Position numbers and translations under genes: made by a program. DNA of 64,000 nucleotides. It comes from Paroceanicella profunda. Lineage in GTDB: Bacteria > Pseudomonadota > Alphaproteobacteria > Rhodobacterales > Rhodobacteraceae. The stretch lies in the NCBI RefSeq assembly GCF_005887635.2, contig NZ_CP040818.1:2572501-2636500 (forward strand), written 5' to 3'. Of the stretch, positions 8,449 through 16,554 are shown one piece after another (within the stretch, counting starts at the first letter, position 1; every line of letters begins with the position of its first letter). The notes under the pieces were generated by a model, which was not told where the DNA came from, did not search any database, and was given only the letters and a program-made list of their open reading frames with translations.

Positions 8449-9503
8449 TGCGGTGAAATCTCCCACTGGGCGACGAGTGTGAGCAGATGAAGCGTGGCCG
8501 GATAGTAGGACTGATCTGCCGTGAAGGCGGGAATGGCGGAGCCGGCCTGGCCGTCGCTCACGCAGGTGAGCAGGCCGTTGCAGGCGCGGTAGCCGGGCTC
8601 CGCGCTCCACTCCAGGGGCGCGGAGGTCTCGCGGTCGATCACCACCGGGGTCTGGTCGCTGCCGAAGGGAACCTGGTCCAGCACGGTGCGGAACCGGTTC
8701 ACCGCCGGGTTCTCGATGTCTCCGGACCAGGCGAGGTAGAGCGGCACGCGCAGCGCCTCGTAGCCGGAGTTCCACGACATGCCGGGCGCGGGGCTGAAAG
8801 TGCCCTCGCTGACCAGAACCCAGTCCGGCACCGGGCCGCCGGCGGCGAGGCGCGCCAGCATGCGCTGGCCGTCGCGCGCGACAGCGGTGAACCTGGCCTC
8901 GCCTGTGGCCTCGGCCACTTCGCGCATCGCGCGCAGCATGTAGTAGGACGGGTTCAGGATATTCCCCTGCGGCGTGTTGAACCCGGCCTGGGCCGGCAGC
9001 AGGAGCAGGCTGCCGTCGGATTCATCGGTCACCACGCATTTCGCCAGCAGCGCCCGGGCGATCACCGTGGCGCGCTCGAGATAGGTGGGGTTGTCGAAGC
9101 GGCGCGAGGCCCGCGCCAGCGCCCAGGCGATGAACAGGTCTCCGTCGGAGGCATTGTTGAGGTCCGGCACGGAACCGCCGTTCGGCTCCAGCCAGCGCCA
9201 GGCGTAGAGCCCGTCGCCGCGCACCGAGAGGTGGAGGTCCGACCAGTCCAGCATCGCGGCGAAGGCTTCCTGGTCATCGAAGGCCGTGGCCAGAATCATG
9301 CCATAGCCCTGTCCCTCGGAATGGCTGGCCTCCATCTGGACATTGTCGACCACGCGGCCGTCCTTCAGGAACCTCTTCTTCCAGGCCTCCCAGTAGATCC
9401 GCGCCGGGTGCACCGGGGCCTGCGTGGCCTGGGCACGTGCGCCGTTCGCAATCATGCAGGCCATGGCCGCACCACTTGCAAGGATGAATTGCCGTCGGTC
9501 CAT
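8433..9503 (-). CDS. bcsZ: Periplasmic endoglucanase BcsZ (glycoside hydrolase family 8)
   Basis: BcsZ trims beta-1,4-glucan in the periplasm and is needed for orderly cellulose export. The 356-residue product starts MDRRQFILASGAAMACM with a signal peptide ending near ARA-QA; the MDRRQF start carries only a partial Tat-like twin Arg. The GH8 general acid is Glu63 in ASHSEGQGYGM, followed by LSVRGDGLYAWRW and NNASDGDLFIAWAL, which hold the catalytic and subsite aspartates, and NPSYY. The start at 9503 was chosen because the 36 upstream codons are not conserved. It begins 4 bp after bcsB. Confidence 0.93.
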   Translation of the reverse strand: MDRRQFILASGAAMACMIANGARAQATQAPVHPARIYWEAWKKRFLKDGRVVDNVQMEASHSEGQGYGMILATAFDDQEAFAAMLDWSDLHLSVRGDGLYAWRWLEPNGGSVPDLNNASDGDLFIAWALARASRRFDNPTYLERATVIARALLAKCVVTDESDGSLLLLPAQAGFNTPQGNILNPSYYMLRAMREVAEATGEARFTAVARDGQRMLARLAAGGPVPDWVLVSEGTFSPAPGMSWNSGYEALRVPLYLAWSGDIENPAVNRFRTVLDQVPFGSDQTPVVIDRETSAPLEWSAEPGYRACNGLLTCVSDGQAGSAIPAFTADQSYYPATLHLLTLVAQWEISPQCVPV

Positions 9504-9507
9504 TACA

Positions 9508-11778
9508 CTACCTTCTCCGGCGGGTGGTGACAAAGCGATAGGCCACGAGGGCCGACACAGATGCCAGTATGAGGGACAAAAGTATGAAGTATCCCGGAAA
9601 GCGTGACGCATAATTGCCAGCCACCGCGAGCATCCCGCCGAATGTCGGTTCCCCCGTGAAGTAGATTCGCGGCCCCTCGGACCAGGCGTGCCAGCGGCCG
9701 TCCTGGGTGAGCACCGCGACGCGGCCGGCAGGACGGTTTTCCAGCCCGGTGGCCGAGAGATAGCCGGTGAATTCCGCGGCGCGGTTCTCTTCCTCCGCCA
9801 CGGCGTAGATCCTGGGCGCGTCCGGCGTGCCCATCTCCACCAGCACGCCGAGCGGGCGGTAGGAGAGCAGCCATTCCTGCAGCGGGATCTCCGGTTCCCC
9901 GACCAGCGCGCCGAGCTTGCGCTTGAACAGCTCCCAGCGCGCGTCCAGCCCTTCCTCGCTCAGCAGCGCGGGCAGGACGGAGCCGAAGTCCCGCTGCGCC
10001 GTCACCGCCCTGTCGCGCGAGAAGGCATGCGCGACCATCTCGCGCGGCACGATCCCGTCATCCCAGTCCAACCCGGAGAGCTGATCGGGGGTGACGATGG
10101 CGAGCGTGGCGTCCGGCGCGCCCTGGCCCGCGTCCGGCGCCGTGTCGCCGGCTTTCGCGTGCAGCAGGTCGAGGCCGGTGTGGGCGCTGGAGGCGACCAG
10201 CGCCATCACCGCGGCGAGATCGGTGCCCGAACCCTCCTCCAGCGTCAGCCGGGCATGGCCCGCGGCGCCGGGGGTGAAATAGCTCTCCAGCGCCGGGAAC
10301 ACGCGGAATTCCGGCGCCTGCGGCACCAGGATCGACGAGGTGGAGGCGATGTGCGCGAAGGCCTCGGTGATCGGGGCGCAGGTGCGGTTCCTCGGGTCTC
10401 CGGGAATGAAGAACTCGAAGGTGAGCGCGTTCGAGGCGCCGTGCAGGTAGCGCGCCGGGAAGCGGATGCGCACCGAATCGTCCAGCGCCTGCGGGTCGTC
10501 CAGCGGCAGGTAGCGCACCGGGGCGCCGTTCACCCGCACCAGCAGGCGCGATTCGGCCGGCAGGAAGGCCGAGGCGCTGTAGTCCAGCGACAGGCTCACC
10601 GGCTCGTCCGTCTCCAGCATCCAGCCGGAGGGCACGCGCAGCGGCAGGGTGACGGTGTAGAAATGCTGGCGCGCGAGGATCTCGCCGAAGCCGAGGTCGG
10701 CGAAACTGGTGTTCACGCCGGGGGTGATGATCGTCGGCTCGGGCAGCGGTTCTCCGCCGGCGAGATTGCGCGGCAGCAGGCCGGTGAGGTCCGGCATCGC
10801 GCCGTCCTTGCCGATGGCCAGCACCAGAACCGTGGCGCCATCGCCGGCGCGGCGGATGCTGACGCCCGGCTCATCGCCCTGCAGCAGGGTGATGCGCGCC
10901 CGGCCGCCGTCGGGCAGGTCCATCGGCCAGTCGGTGCGGAACTGGAAGCGCGGGGCGCCGGCGGGGCTGCCGGAGCCGATGATGTTCGCCAGCTTGAGCA
11001 TGAGCGGGCGCAGCGACTGCGGCTCGGTGCCATAGGTCTGGATCACCAGGGGCCGGCCGGCCTGGGTGTCCAGCGAGGCGTCGGTGAGGAACTCGGTGAA
11101 GCCGGGCTCGCCGGGCTGCGGCGTGAAGATCACGCCGCTGGAGCTGAGGTCGAAGCTGGTCCAGAGCGAGAAGCTCGCCTCCGGCCCGCAGTAGATGCGG
11201 TGGGTCTGCGTGAGGTCCACGCTCACGGTGTTGCGCCCGGGCACGAGCACGCCCGGGGGCACGGGCAGCACGTCGGTGCCGGTGTTGGAGAAGTTGTCGA
11301 GCACGACGCTTCCCACCGGGGTGCCGTTCACCGAGATCGCGGCGCCAGAGCGCTCCGGCAGGAGGTCGACGGTGCTGAGGGTGGAGAGGCGCAGCGAGGC
11401 CTCCGCCGGCACCTCCGGCAGCAGCATGGAGAAATCGGCGTGCGCCAGTTCCCCGTCCATCCGGTAGAGGCGTTGCAGGCCGGGGCCGGTGCCGCGCGCG
11501 GTGAGCGGCGCCAGCCCTTCCAGCGTGGCCGGCACGGGGGCGCGCCCGCGCCGCTGGCTCATCTGGTCGGTGAGGCTGCGGTCGGAGATGTCGCCCGGCT
11601 CGATCACCAGTTCGGGTGCGGAGGTGCCGTCCGGGTCAGCCGGCCCGGGGGTTCGGGGCGTGTTGAGCTGCGGCGCGGGCAGGGGGATGAGGTCCTGCGC
11701 CGCCACGGGCGCGCCTGCCGCGAGCGGGGAGAGGCAGACAAGCGTCGCGGCGAGGTTGCGGAAAACGGGCGACTTCAC
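9508..11778 (-). CDS. bcsB: Cellulose synthase regulatory subunit BcsB
   Basis: BcsB is the periplasmic, membrane-anchored partner that BcsA needs for activity and that guides the glucan across the periplasm. The 756-residue protein starts at a GTG forming a GTGA overlap with the bcsA stop. A signal peptide (AATLVCLSPLAAGAPVAAQ) is followed by a Pro-rich linker, two carbohydrate-binding and flavodoxin-like modules (YRMDGELAHADFSMLLPE, RNTVSVDLTQTHRIYCGPEA, RTDWPMDLPDGGRARITL, SALTFEFFIPGD-like repeats), and a single C-terminal anchor helix PGYFILLSLILASVSALVAY ending in RRRR. A much longer in-frame extension upstream lies inside bcsA and was rejected. Confidence 0.93.
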   Translation of the reverse strand: MKSPVFRNLAATLVCLSPLAAGAPVAAQDLIPLPAPQLNTPRTPGPADPDGTSAPELVIEPGDISDRSLTDQMSQRRGRAPVPATLEGLAPLTARGTGPGLQRLYRMDGELAHADFSMLLPEVPAEASLRLSTLSTVDLLPERSGAAISVNGTPVGSVVLDNFSNTGTDVLPVPPGVLVPGRNTVSVDLTQTHRIYCGPEASFSLWTSFDLSSSGVIFTPQPGEPGFTEFLTDASLDTQAGRPLVIQTYGTEPQSLRPLMLKLANIIGSGSPAGAPRFQFRTDWPMDLPDGGRARITLLQGDEPGVSIRRAGDGATVLVLAIGKDGAMPDLTGLLPRNLAGGEPLPEPTIITPGVNTSFADLGFGEILARQHFYTVTLPLRVPSGWMLETDEPVSLSLDYSASAFLPAESRLLVRVNGAPVRYLPLDDPQALDDSVRIRFPARYLHGASNALTFEFFIPGDPRNRTCAPITEAFAHIASTSSILVPQAPEFRVFPALESYFTPGAAGHARLTLEEGSGTDLAAVMALVASSAHTGLDLLHAKAGDTAPDAGQGAPDATLAIVTPDQLSGLDWDDGIVPREMVAHAFSRDRAVTAQRDFGSVLPALLSEEGLDARWELFKRKLGALVGEPEIPLQEWLLSYRPLGVLVEMGTPDAPRIYAVAEEENRAAEFTGYLSATGLENRPAGRVAVLTQDGRWHAWSEGPRIYFTGEPTFGGMLAVAGNYASRFPGYFILLSLILASVSALVAYRFVTTRRRR

Positions 11779-14180
11779 TGCGTGGCTCCTGATTTTGTCG
11801 GGCTCGCGCCATGCGGGAGATCCGCCTCGGGGGGCAGGTCGTGGGGGTTGATCATCGTGCCGACCGGGCGGGGCGAATCCGCGAAGCTGGGCTGAAGCTC
11901 CACGCCGAAGCGGAACGGGTGCGCCTGCTCGATGACGGCGCGGATCTCGCCGGTATTGTCCGGCTTCGGGGTGAGGATGTCGCGCACGATGGAGATCACG
12001 CTGGCCGGGATGGTCCGGATCGCGAGCCACAGGTAGTAGAGGATGCCCATCAGCAGGCCGGGGCCGTCGCGGGTCTGCAGGCGCTTGGCCTGCCAGAGCA
12101 GGCTGTCGCGGAACATGATGCTGGCCACGGAGAAGCGGGCGCTGCGGGCCTGGGTTGCCGCGTAGCTCAGCCCGACGATGAGGGCGTGCGGGCTGCGCGT
12201 GACGGAGGCGACATGGCACAGGATGGGGGCGTTCGGCGCGCCCTCGTCCTTCAGCAGCGGCCGCACCGTCACCTTCTGGCCCGGGCGCAGGGCGGTGAGC
12301 AGGGCGCTGCCGGCACCCTTCGTGGGGCCGCCCAGCGGCACCTCGATGCGGGTGCCGCCCATGGAGACGTCAAGCAGCGTGGCGGCGTATTCCAGCCCGT
12401 CGTCGGTGAAGAGCGTGGCCGCCTCGCGCACGGAGACGCGCGGCCGGGCCCGGCGCTGCGGCTTCTCGCAGACGGCGCCGAGCGCGGTGCCCACCACGAT
12501 GAAGTTGAACACCGCCCAGCTGGCCACGATGGTGACCGCGTCGCGGTCGCCCGGGAACAGGGCGTAGCGCACCGCGCCGGCCACGATCCCCGCGGTCATC
12601 AGCAGGAACAGCAGGATCAGCGGCCGGGCGATGGGCGAGATTGATTCCTTGTCGAGCGTCTCGTCCTTGGCCGTCACGTTGAAGGAGGGCGAGCGCGGGC
12701 GCCAGAAGGTCGAGAGCACGGAGCGCGCGAGGTACGGGGTCTGCGCGGTCTCGTAAAGCTCGGAGATCAGCGGCCAGCGGTAGCGCCGGAACAGCGTGTT
12801 CTGCACCATCAGGCTGACCACGAGGTAGGAGAGCACGTAGACGGAGAACTGCTCCACATTGGCCGAGAAGATCTCGAGCCCGAAGAACAGGTAGGCCAGC
12901 GGCGCGCACAGGAACACCATGCGCACCAGCGGGAACAGCCAGAAGCCGATCATGTTGAGATAGCACAGGCGCTGGTAGATGGTCAGCCCGCGCTTGAAGA
13001 TCGGGTTCTTGAGCAGGAAGATCTGCATCATGCCCGAGGCCCAGCGGGAGCGCTGGCCGATGAAGCTGGAGAAGGTCTCCGGCTGCAGGCCCGCGATCAC
13101 CGCGTGGTTCACGTACATCGAGTGCCAGCCGCGGGCGTGGATGTCGAGCGCGGTCTCGGCGTCCTCGGTGATGCTTTCGCCGGCGAAGCCCCCGGCCTCG
13201 TCCAGCGCCTGGCGGCGCAGGATGGCAGCGGAGCCGCAGAACAGCGTGGAGCCCCAGTTGTCGATTCCCGGCTGGATTATGCCGTAGAACATCTCGTTCT
13301 CCGGCGGGCAGCGGTCCGACAGGCCGAGGTTGCGCTCGATCGGATCCTTGTTGATGAAGAAATGCGGGGTCTGGACCAGGAAGAGCTTCGGGTCGGCGAT
13401 GAAATGGCCCACGGTCCGCTCCAGGAAATCCTGCGTCGGCACATGGTCGGCATCGAAGACGACGACCAGCTCGCCGTCCAGATTCTCCAGTGCGGAGGAC
13501 ATGTTGCCGGCCTTCGCGCCCACGTTGCGCTCCCGCGTGGCGTAGATGACGCCCAGCTCGCGGCACATGTCCTGCAACTCGGCGCGGCGGCGGCGCGAGG
13601 CGGCGGCGAGGTCCGGGTCGGCATGGTTGCAGCGCTGGTCGGTGCCGCCGTCGTCGCACAGGATGATCTTCAGCCGGTCGCGCGGGTAGCGCATCATCGA
13701 GGCGGCGGCCAGCGTGACGGAGAGCATGTCCGCCGGTTCGTTGTAGCTCGGCACCAGCACGTCGACCGTGGGCAGTTCCTCCGCGTAGTCGATCACCGGG
13801 GGCAGCGGGCGGTCCGCGGGCTGCGCGGTCACGAAGGCGGAGAGGAAGAACACGCAGATTGCCTGCATTTCCGCGACCAGCAGCACGAAGGCGGCGATCT
13901 GCGAGGGAATGTCGGCGTCGAAGGGCAGGGTGTAGGAGATGCGCCAGAACAGGTAGCGCAGCACGATGAACCCCGCCACGGACAGCAGGATGAACCGCAC
14001 CACCGGCAGGTTCGCCGCCGGCTTGAGCAGGGCCACCACGAGCACCGCGCAAATCGCGACAACGGCCTGCGCCGGGGTGGAGAGCGGCACGGAGGCGAGG
14101 AAGACCACCGCCGCCAGGATCGTGATCCCGACGACGCCCCAGAGAGCGTGTTCCACGCTGCGTGTTGTGTCTTTAAGCAT
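11775..14180 (-). CDS. bcsA: Cellulose synthase catalytic subunit BcsA with PilZ domain
   Basis: BcsA polymerises UDP-glucose into beta-1,4-glucan and threads it through its own membrane channel. In the 801-residue protein the family-2 glycosyltransferase residues fall almost where they do in the Rhodobacter sphaeroides enzyme: DDG at 176-178, DADH at 243-246, TED at 338-340, QRSRW at 376-380 and the gating loop FNVTAKDE at 500-507. Transmembrane helices flank the domain. A PilZ domain follows, with R581-x3-R585 and DVSMGG near 604, so activity should depend on cyclic di-GMP. The C-terminal amphipathic region is present. No sign of damage. Confidence 0.97.
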   Translation of the reverse strand: MLKDTTRSVEHALWGVVGITILAAVVFLASVPLSTPAQAVVAICAVLVVALLKPAANLPVVRFILLSVAGFIVLRYLFWRISYTLPFDADIPSQIAAFVLLVAEMQAICVFFLSAFVTAQPADRPLPPVIDYAEELPTVDVLVPSYNEPADMLSVTLAAASMMRYPRDRLKIILCDDGGTDQRCNHADPDLAAASRRRRAELQDMCRELGVIYATRERNVGAKAGNMSSALENLDGELVVVFDADHVPTQDFLERTVGHFIADPKLFLVQTPHFFINKDPIERNLGLSDRCPPENEMFYGIIQPGIDNWGSTLFCGSAAILRRQALDEAGGFAGESITEDAETALDIHARGWHSMYVNHAVIAGLQPETFSSFIGQRSRWASGMMQIFLLKNPIFKRGLTIYQRLCYLNMIGFWLFPLVRMVFLCAPLAYLFFGLEIFSANVEQFSVYVLSYLVVSLMVQNTLFRRYRWPLISELYETAQTPYLARSVLSTFWRPRSPSFNVTAKDETLDKESISPIARPLILLFLLMTAGIVAGAVRYALFPGDRDAVTIVASWAVFNFIVVGTALGAVCEKPQRRARPRVSVREAATLFTDDGLEYAATLLDVSMGGTRIEVPLGGPTKGAGSALLTALRPGQKVTVRPLLKDEGAPNAPILCHVASVTRSPHALIVGLSYAATQARSARFSVASIMFRDSLLWQAKRLQTRDGPGLLMGILYYLWLAIRTIPASVISIVRDILTPKPDNTGEIRAVIEQAHPFRFGVELQPSFADSPRPVGTMINPHDLPPEADLPHGASPTKSGATQ

Positions 14181-14308
14181 CCGTTTCGCCTTTCGGGCTC
14201 AGAACTCGCGGCAGTACAATACACTCCGGCCGTGAAAGCCTGCGGCACGGAAGGGAAAATCGGCTCCGGGCACCGGGGGTGGCCACACTCCGGGTCATGG
14301 CTGGCGGA

Positions 14309-14989
14309 TCATTGGGTGGGCGCCGCGAAGGGCGACAGGTTGGGCAGGGAGGCGGGCACGGTGCCCTGCGGGCCGCGGGCCATCGTTCCCGCGGTCATCG
14401 CGGTGGTGAAGGGGATCATCGCCTGCGCCACCGGCCCGGTCACGCAGTTGCGCATCTGGAAGTCGACGTAGCTGTCGGTGGTCTGGATCCACAGCCGGTC
14501 GGAATCGAGCCGGCGCAGCACGTAGACGCAATTCATGCCAGGCTTCGGATTGGCCGTGGCGAAGGTGTAGGGGCCGAGCGCGTCCTGCCCGGTGAACATC
14601 TGGCCGGGGCTCAGATCCTCGAAGGGCGCGGGGGTGGCGCCGCCGATGTCCGACAGCAGGGTGTCATACTGCGCGGGCCGGCCCCAGGGCAGGTTGTTGC
14701 CGGTGCCGGCGCGCATCTGGATGAAGTTCTCGCCCTTGGAGGCGGTGTCGTTGGCCAGCGTGATCCGCTGGGTCGAATGGCCGTCGACGGAGCGCTGCAG
14801 CACGATGAGCGCCGAGGGCGCGGGCACCCAGGCGGCGGTCTTCGGCACGCGCTGCCACATCCCCTTGTTGACGATTTCCTCCAGGGAGCGGGGCTCCATG
14901 GTGCAGCCCGCGAGGGCGGTGAACAGGGCGAGGCCGGCCGCGAGCGTGCGCGGCAGCCGAAAACCGGTCGCTTTCTTATGAGACGTCAA
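14309..14989 (-). CDS. bcsN: Cellulose biosynthesis lipoprotein, BcsN family
   Basis: This 226-residue protein has a lipoprotein signal (LAAGLALFTALAGC, lipid-attachment Cys29) and no transmembrane segment afterwards. Its position as the first gene of the minus-strand bcs operon, 128 bp before bcsA, and segments such as SALIVLQRSVDGHSTQRITLAN and GMNCVYVLRRLDSDRLW fit BcsN, the small protein found only with alphaproteobacterial bcs clusters. Its biochemical role is unknown; an envelope assembly factor is a reasonable guess. The family call rests on memory of its context and size, so it is less sure than its neighbours. Confidence 0.65.
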   Translation of the reverse strand: MTSHKKATGFRLPRTLAAGLALFTALAGCTMEPRSLEEIVNKGMWQRVPKTAAWVPAPSALIVLQRSVDGHSTQRITLANDTASKGENFIQMRAGTGNNLPWGRPAQYDTLLSDIGGATPAPFEDLSPGQMFTGQDALGPYTFATANPKPGMNCVYVLRRLDSDRLWIQTTDSYVDFQMRNCVTGPVAQAMIPFTTAMTAGTMARGPQGTVPASLPNLSPFAAPTQ

Positions 14990-15386
14990 AGGACTGCTCT
15001 TTCCTCAGTTCCGGGACGGACGGGGCGCGCCCTGTTCTTGTTTCGGTAGGCTTCGGACAGGGCAGCGACCCGTGGGTCGCGCCTGCAAGGGGATAGGGGA
15101 CCCCCGCCGCATTAAGAAACGGTGCCATGACAGCGGAGCGAAGGGCAGGGGAGCGGCCGCGCCTCAGGTGCGGCAGGGCCGGGCGCGCGACCCTCGCCCG
15201 TTCCGGGCGGTAGCCGGCTGCGGTGGTGAGCGGCGAGGGGCTGCCTGCCGGCGGACATCCTGGTGTCATGCCTCCCCCGGGGCACCTGGGCCGGAACGGC
15301 CCGCTCTTGTGCCGGGCTGCCCTCGCCGATCTCTCCGGCTGGAGCCCGTTCTTGAAAAATGATCTTCGGATGGCCCTGTACATGAC

Positions 15387-15438
15387 TGAAATCATTACCC
15401 TGATGACCGACGCGGAAATCATTTCCCGGCCAATTATA
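15387..15438 (-). promoter_or_regulatory. Candidate bcs promoter with two operator-like dyads
   Basis: On the minus strand an exact TATAAT (15438-15433) is followed by the perfect dyad GGAAAT-N-ATTTCC (15414-15426 on the plus strand) and, 27 bp further, by a second imperfect copy of the same motif (TGAAATCATTACC, 15387-15399). No good -35 was found at the proper distance. If used, the message would have a 5' leader of roughly 430 nt before bcsN. A repressor pair bound just past the start site is one reading. Confidence 0.4.
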
Positions 15439-15620
15439 TAAAAAGAAACGTAGTCCCTGCCCATAAAATTTGCGGGCTGCGGGCAATTCCTGCGGTGGTG
15501 TGACAATCGGGCGGAATGCCCAGTGGCTCAGACTATGCTGCAATAATATGGCAGCAACCAGGCGGATTCGACCATTTTCCTGCGGGATTGGCCATTTTTT
15601 GCAAATCGCATGCGTCTGGA

Positions 15621-15646
15621 GCGAGTGCGAAATTCGCAACACTCGC
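15621..15646. repeat. Nested palindrome
   Basis: Outer arms GCGAGT and ACTCGC enclose the inner dyad GCGAA-A-TTCGC. It lies about 83 bp past the stop of the minus-strand beta-barrel gene. No T-run follows on either strand, so it is not an ordinary terminator; an operator or a stabilising hairpin is possible. Confidence 0.5.
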
Positions 15647-15728
15647 CCAGGTTGTGATCAGCCGCTCCGGCCCCTCGGAACCTCGCGATCGCCGCGCCGC
15701 GGAGCGCGGGGCGGCGAAGTGATTCGCC

Positions 15729-16451
15729 TCAGAACTCCAGCCAGCTCGACAGTTTCACGCCGAGGTCCGTGTCGCCGTACAGGCCGATGTTCACGCCCAG
15801 GACGATCCGGCTCGACTCGCTCAGCCGGTAGGCGGCGGAGGGTTCGATCTTGATGTAGGTGCCGCTGTCGGTGATGCGGGTGTTCTGCAACTGGGCGAAC
15901 AGCGCCCAGTTCTCCGTCGGCCGCAGGCCGATGGTGGCATCGAGCTTCAGGATGAGCGTGTCTTCGGGCGGGGTGAATTCCACCGAGCTCTCCAGCCCCA
16001 TCCAGCCGCCGCCCCATCCGGTCTCGAAGCCGCGCCCCCAGGAGGCGCCGGGCCGCAGGCGGGCCGACGTGCCGCTGTCCTCGTCGTGGCGCATGCCAAG
16101 GCCGAATTCGAGGGCGAAGACATCCCGCGCGCCCTGCCACACCGTGCGGCGGGCGAAGGCGATGCCGGTGGTCTCGCCGAAGTCTCCCGGCGCATCGGCG
16201 AGGTCGAAGCCCAGCGTCCAGTCCGCCGTGAGGCCGTATTCGCCGTAAAGCTCCACCCGGTTGCCGAATTCCGTGCGCGGCAGGGGGAATTCGCGCGCCG
16301 GCGTGCTGAGCAGGGTGCTGAGCGACAGGAAGGCTGCACCCTCGCCCCGCGGCCAGGCCCCGGCGCGGGCGCCAGCGGCCCAGAAGGGCCCGGCCGCGAG
16401 CAGTGCTGCGCAGCCGAGGCGGAGGATGGCGATGGTGGCGGGCCGCAACAT
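15729..16451 (-). CDS. Small outer-membrane beta-barrel-like protein, unknown function
   Basis: The 240-residue product has a signal peptide (LRLGCAALLAAGPFWAAGARA-G) and then alternating polar/hydrophobic strands with short turns: RVELYGEYGLTADWTLGFDL, DVFALEFGLGMRHDED, WMGLESSVEFTPPEDTLILK, NWALFAQLQNTRITDSGTYIK and SRIVLGVNIGLYGDTDLGVK. It ends in Phe, as barrel proteins inserted by Bam usually do. No specific family is recognised. It lies upstream of the bcs operon on the same strand, across the 740-bp leader, so it could be transcribed separately or have a part in polysaccharide export. The start at 16451 follows AGGGGAAG. Confidence 0.6.
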   Translation of the reverse strand: MLRPATIAILRLGCAALLAAGPFWAAGARAGAWPRGEGAAFLSLSTLLSTPAREFPLPRTEFGNRVELYGEYGLTADWTLGFDLADAPGDFGETTGIAFARRTVWQGARDVFALEFGLGMRHDEDSGTSARLRPGASWGRGFETGWGGGWMGLESSVEFTPPEDTLILKLDATIGLRPTENWALFAQLQNTRITDSGTYIKIEPSAAYRLSESSRIVLGVNIGLYGDTDLGVKLSSWLEF

Positions 16452-16554
16452 GATGTCTTCCCCTGGTTCGGGAAAGACTTCATCGCATCATGGTTAACAA
16501 AGCGTTGCGCGGACCGCCCCTGTCGCCGGGTGTGGCGGGCAGGGGCTCCGGGCC

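Larger units (their letters stand above)
14990..15728. other. Long leader region before the cellulose operon
   Basis: No convincing gene is present. The half nearer bcsN (about 15000-15350) is GC-rich like the coding sequence, whereas 15350-15660 is clearly AT-richer and holds the -10-like TATAAT, two GAAATCATT dyads and a nested palindrome, listed separately. Open frames here on both strands lack ribosome sites and recognisable products. Confidence 0.6.

Noticed and set aside
15589..15603. Sigma-54 -24/-12 element (TGGCC then TTGCA)
   Set aside because: The GG and GC dinucleotides are separated by 9 rather than 10 bases, and no plus-strand gene follows.
15112..15642. Open frames of about 176 codons in the leader of the cellulose operon
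   Set aside because: They lack a ribosome site and known motifs, and cross the AT-rich region with the dyads.
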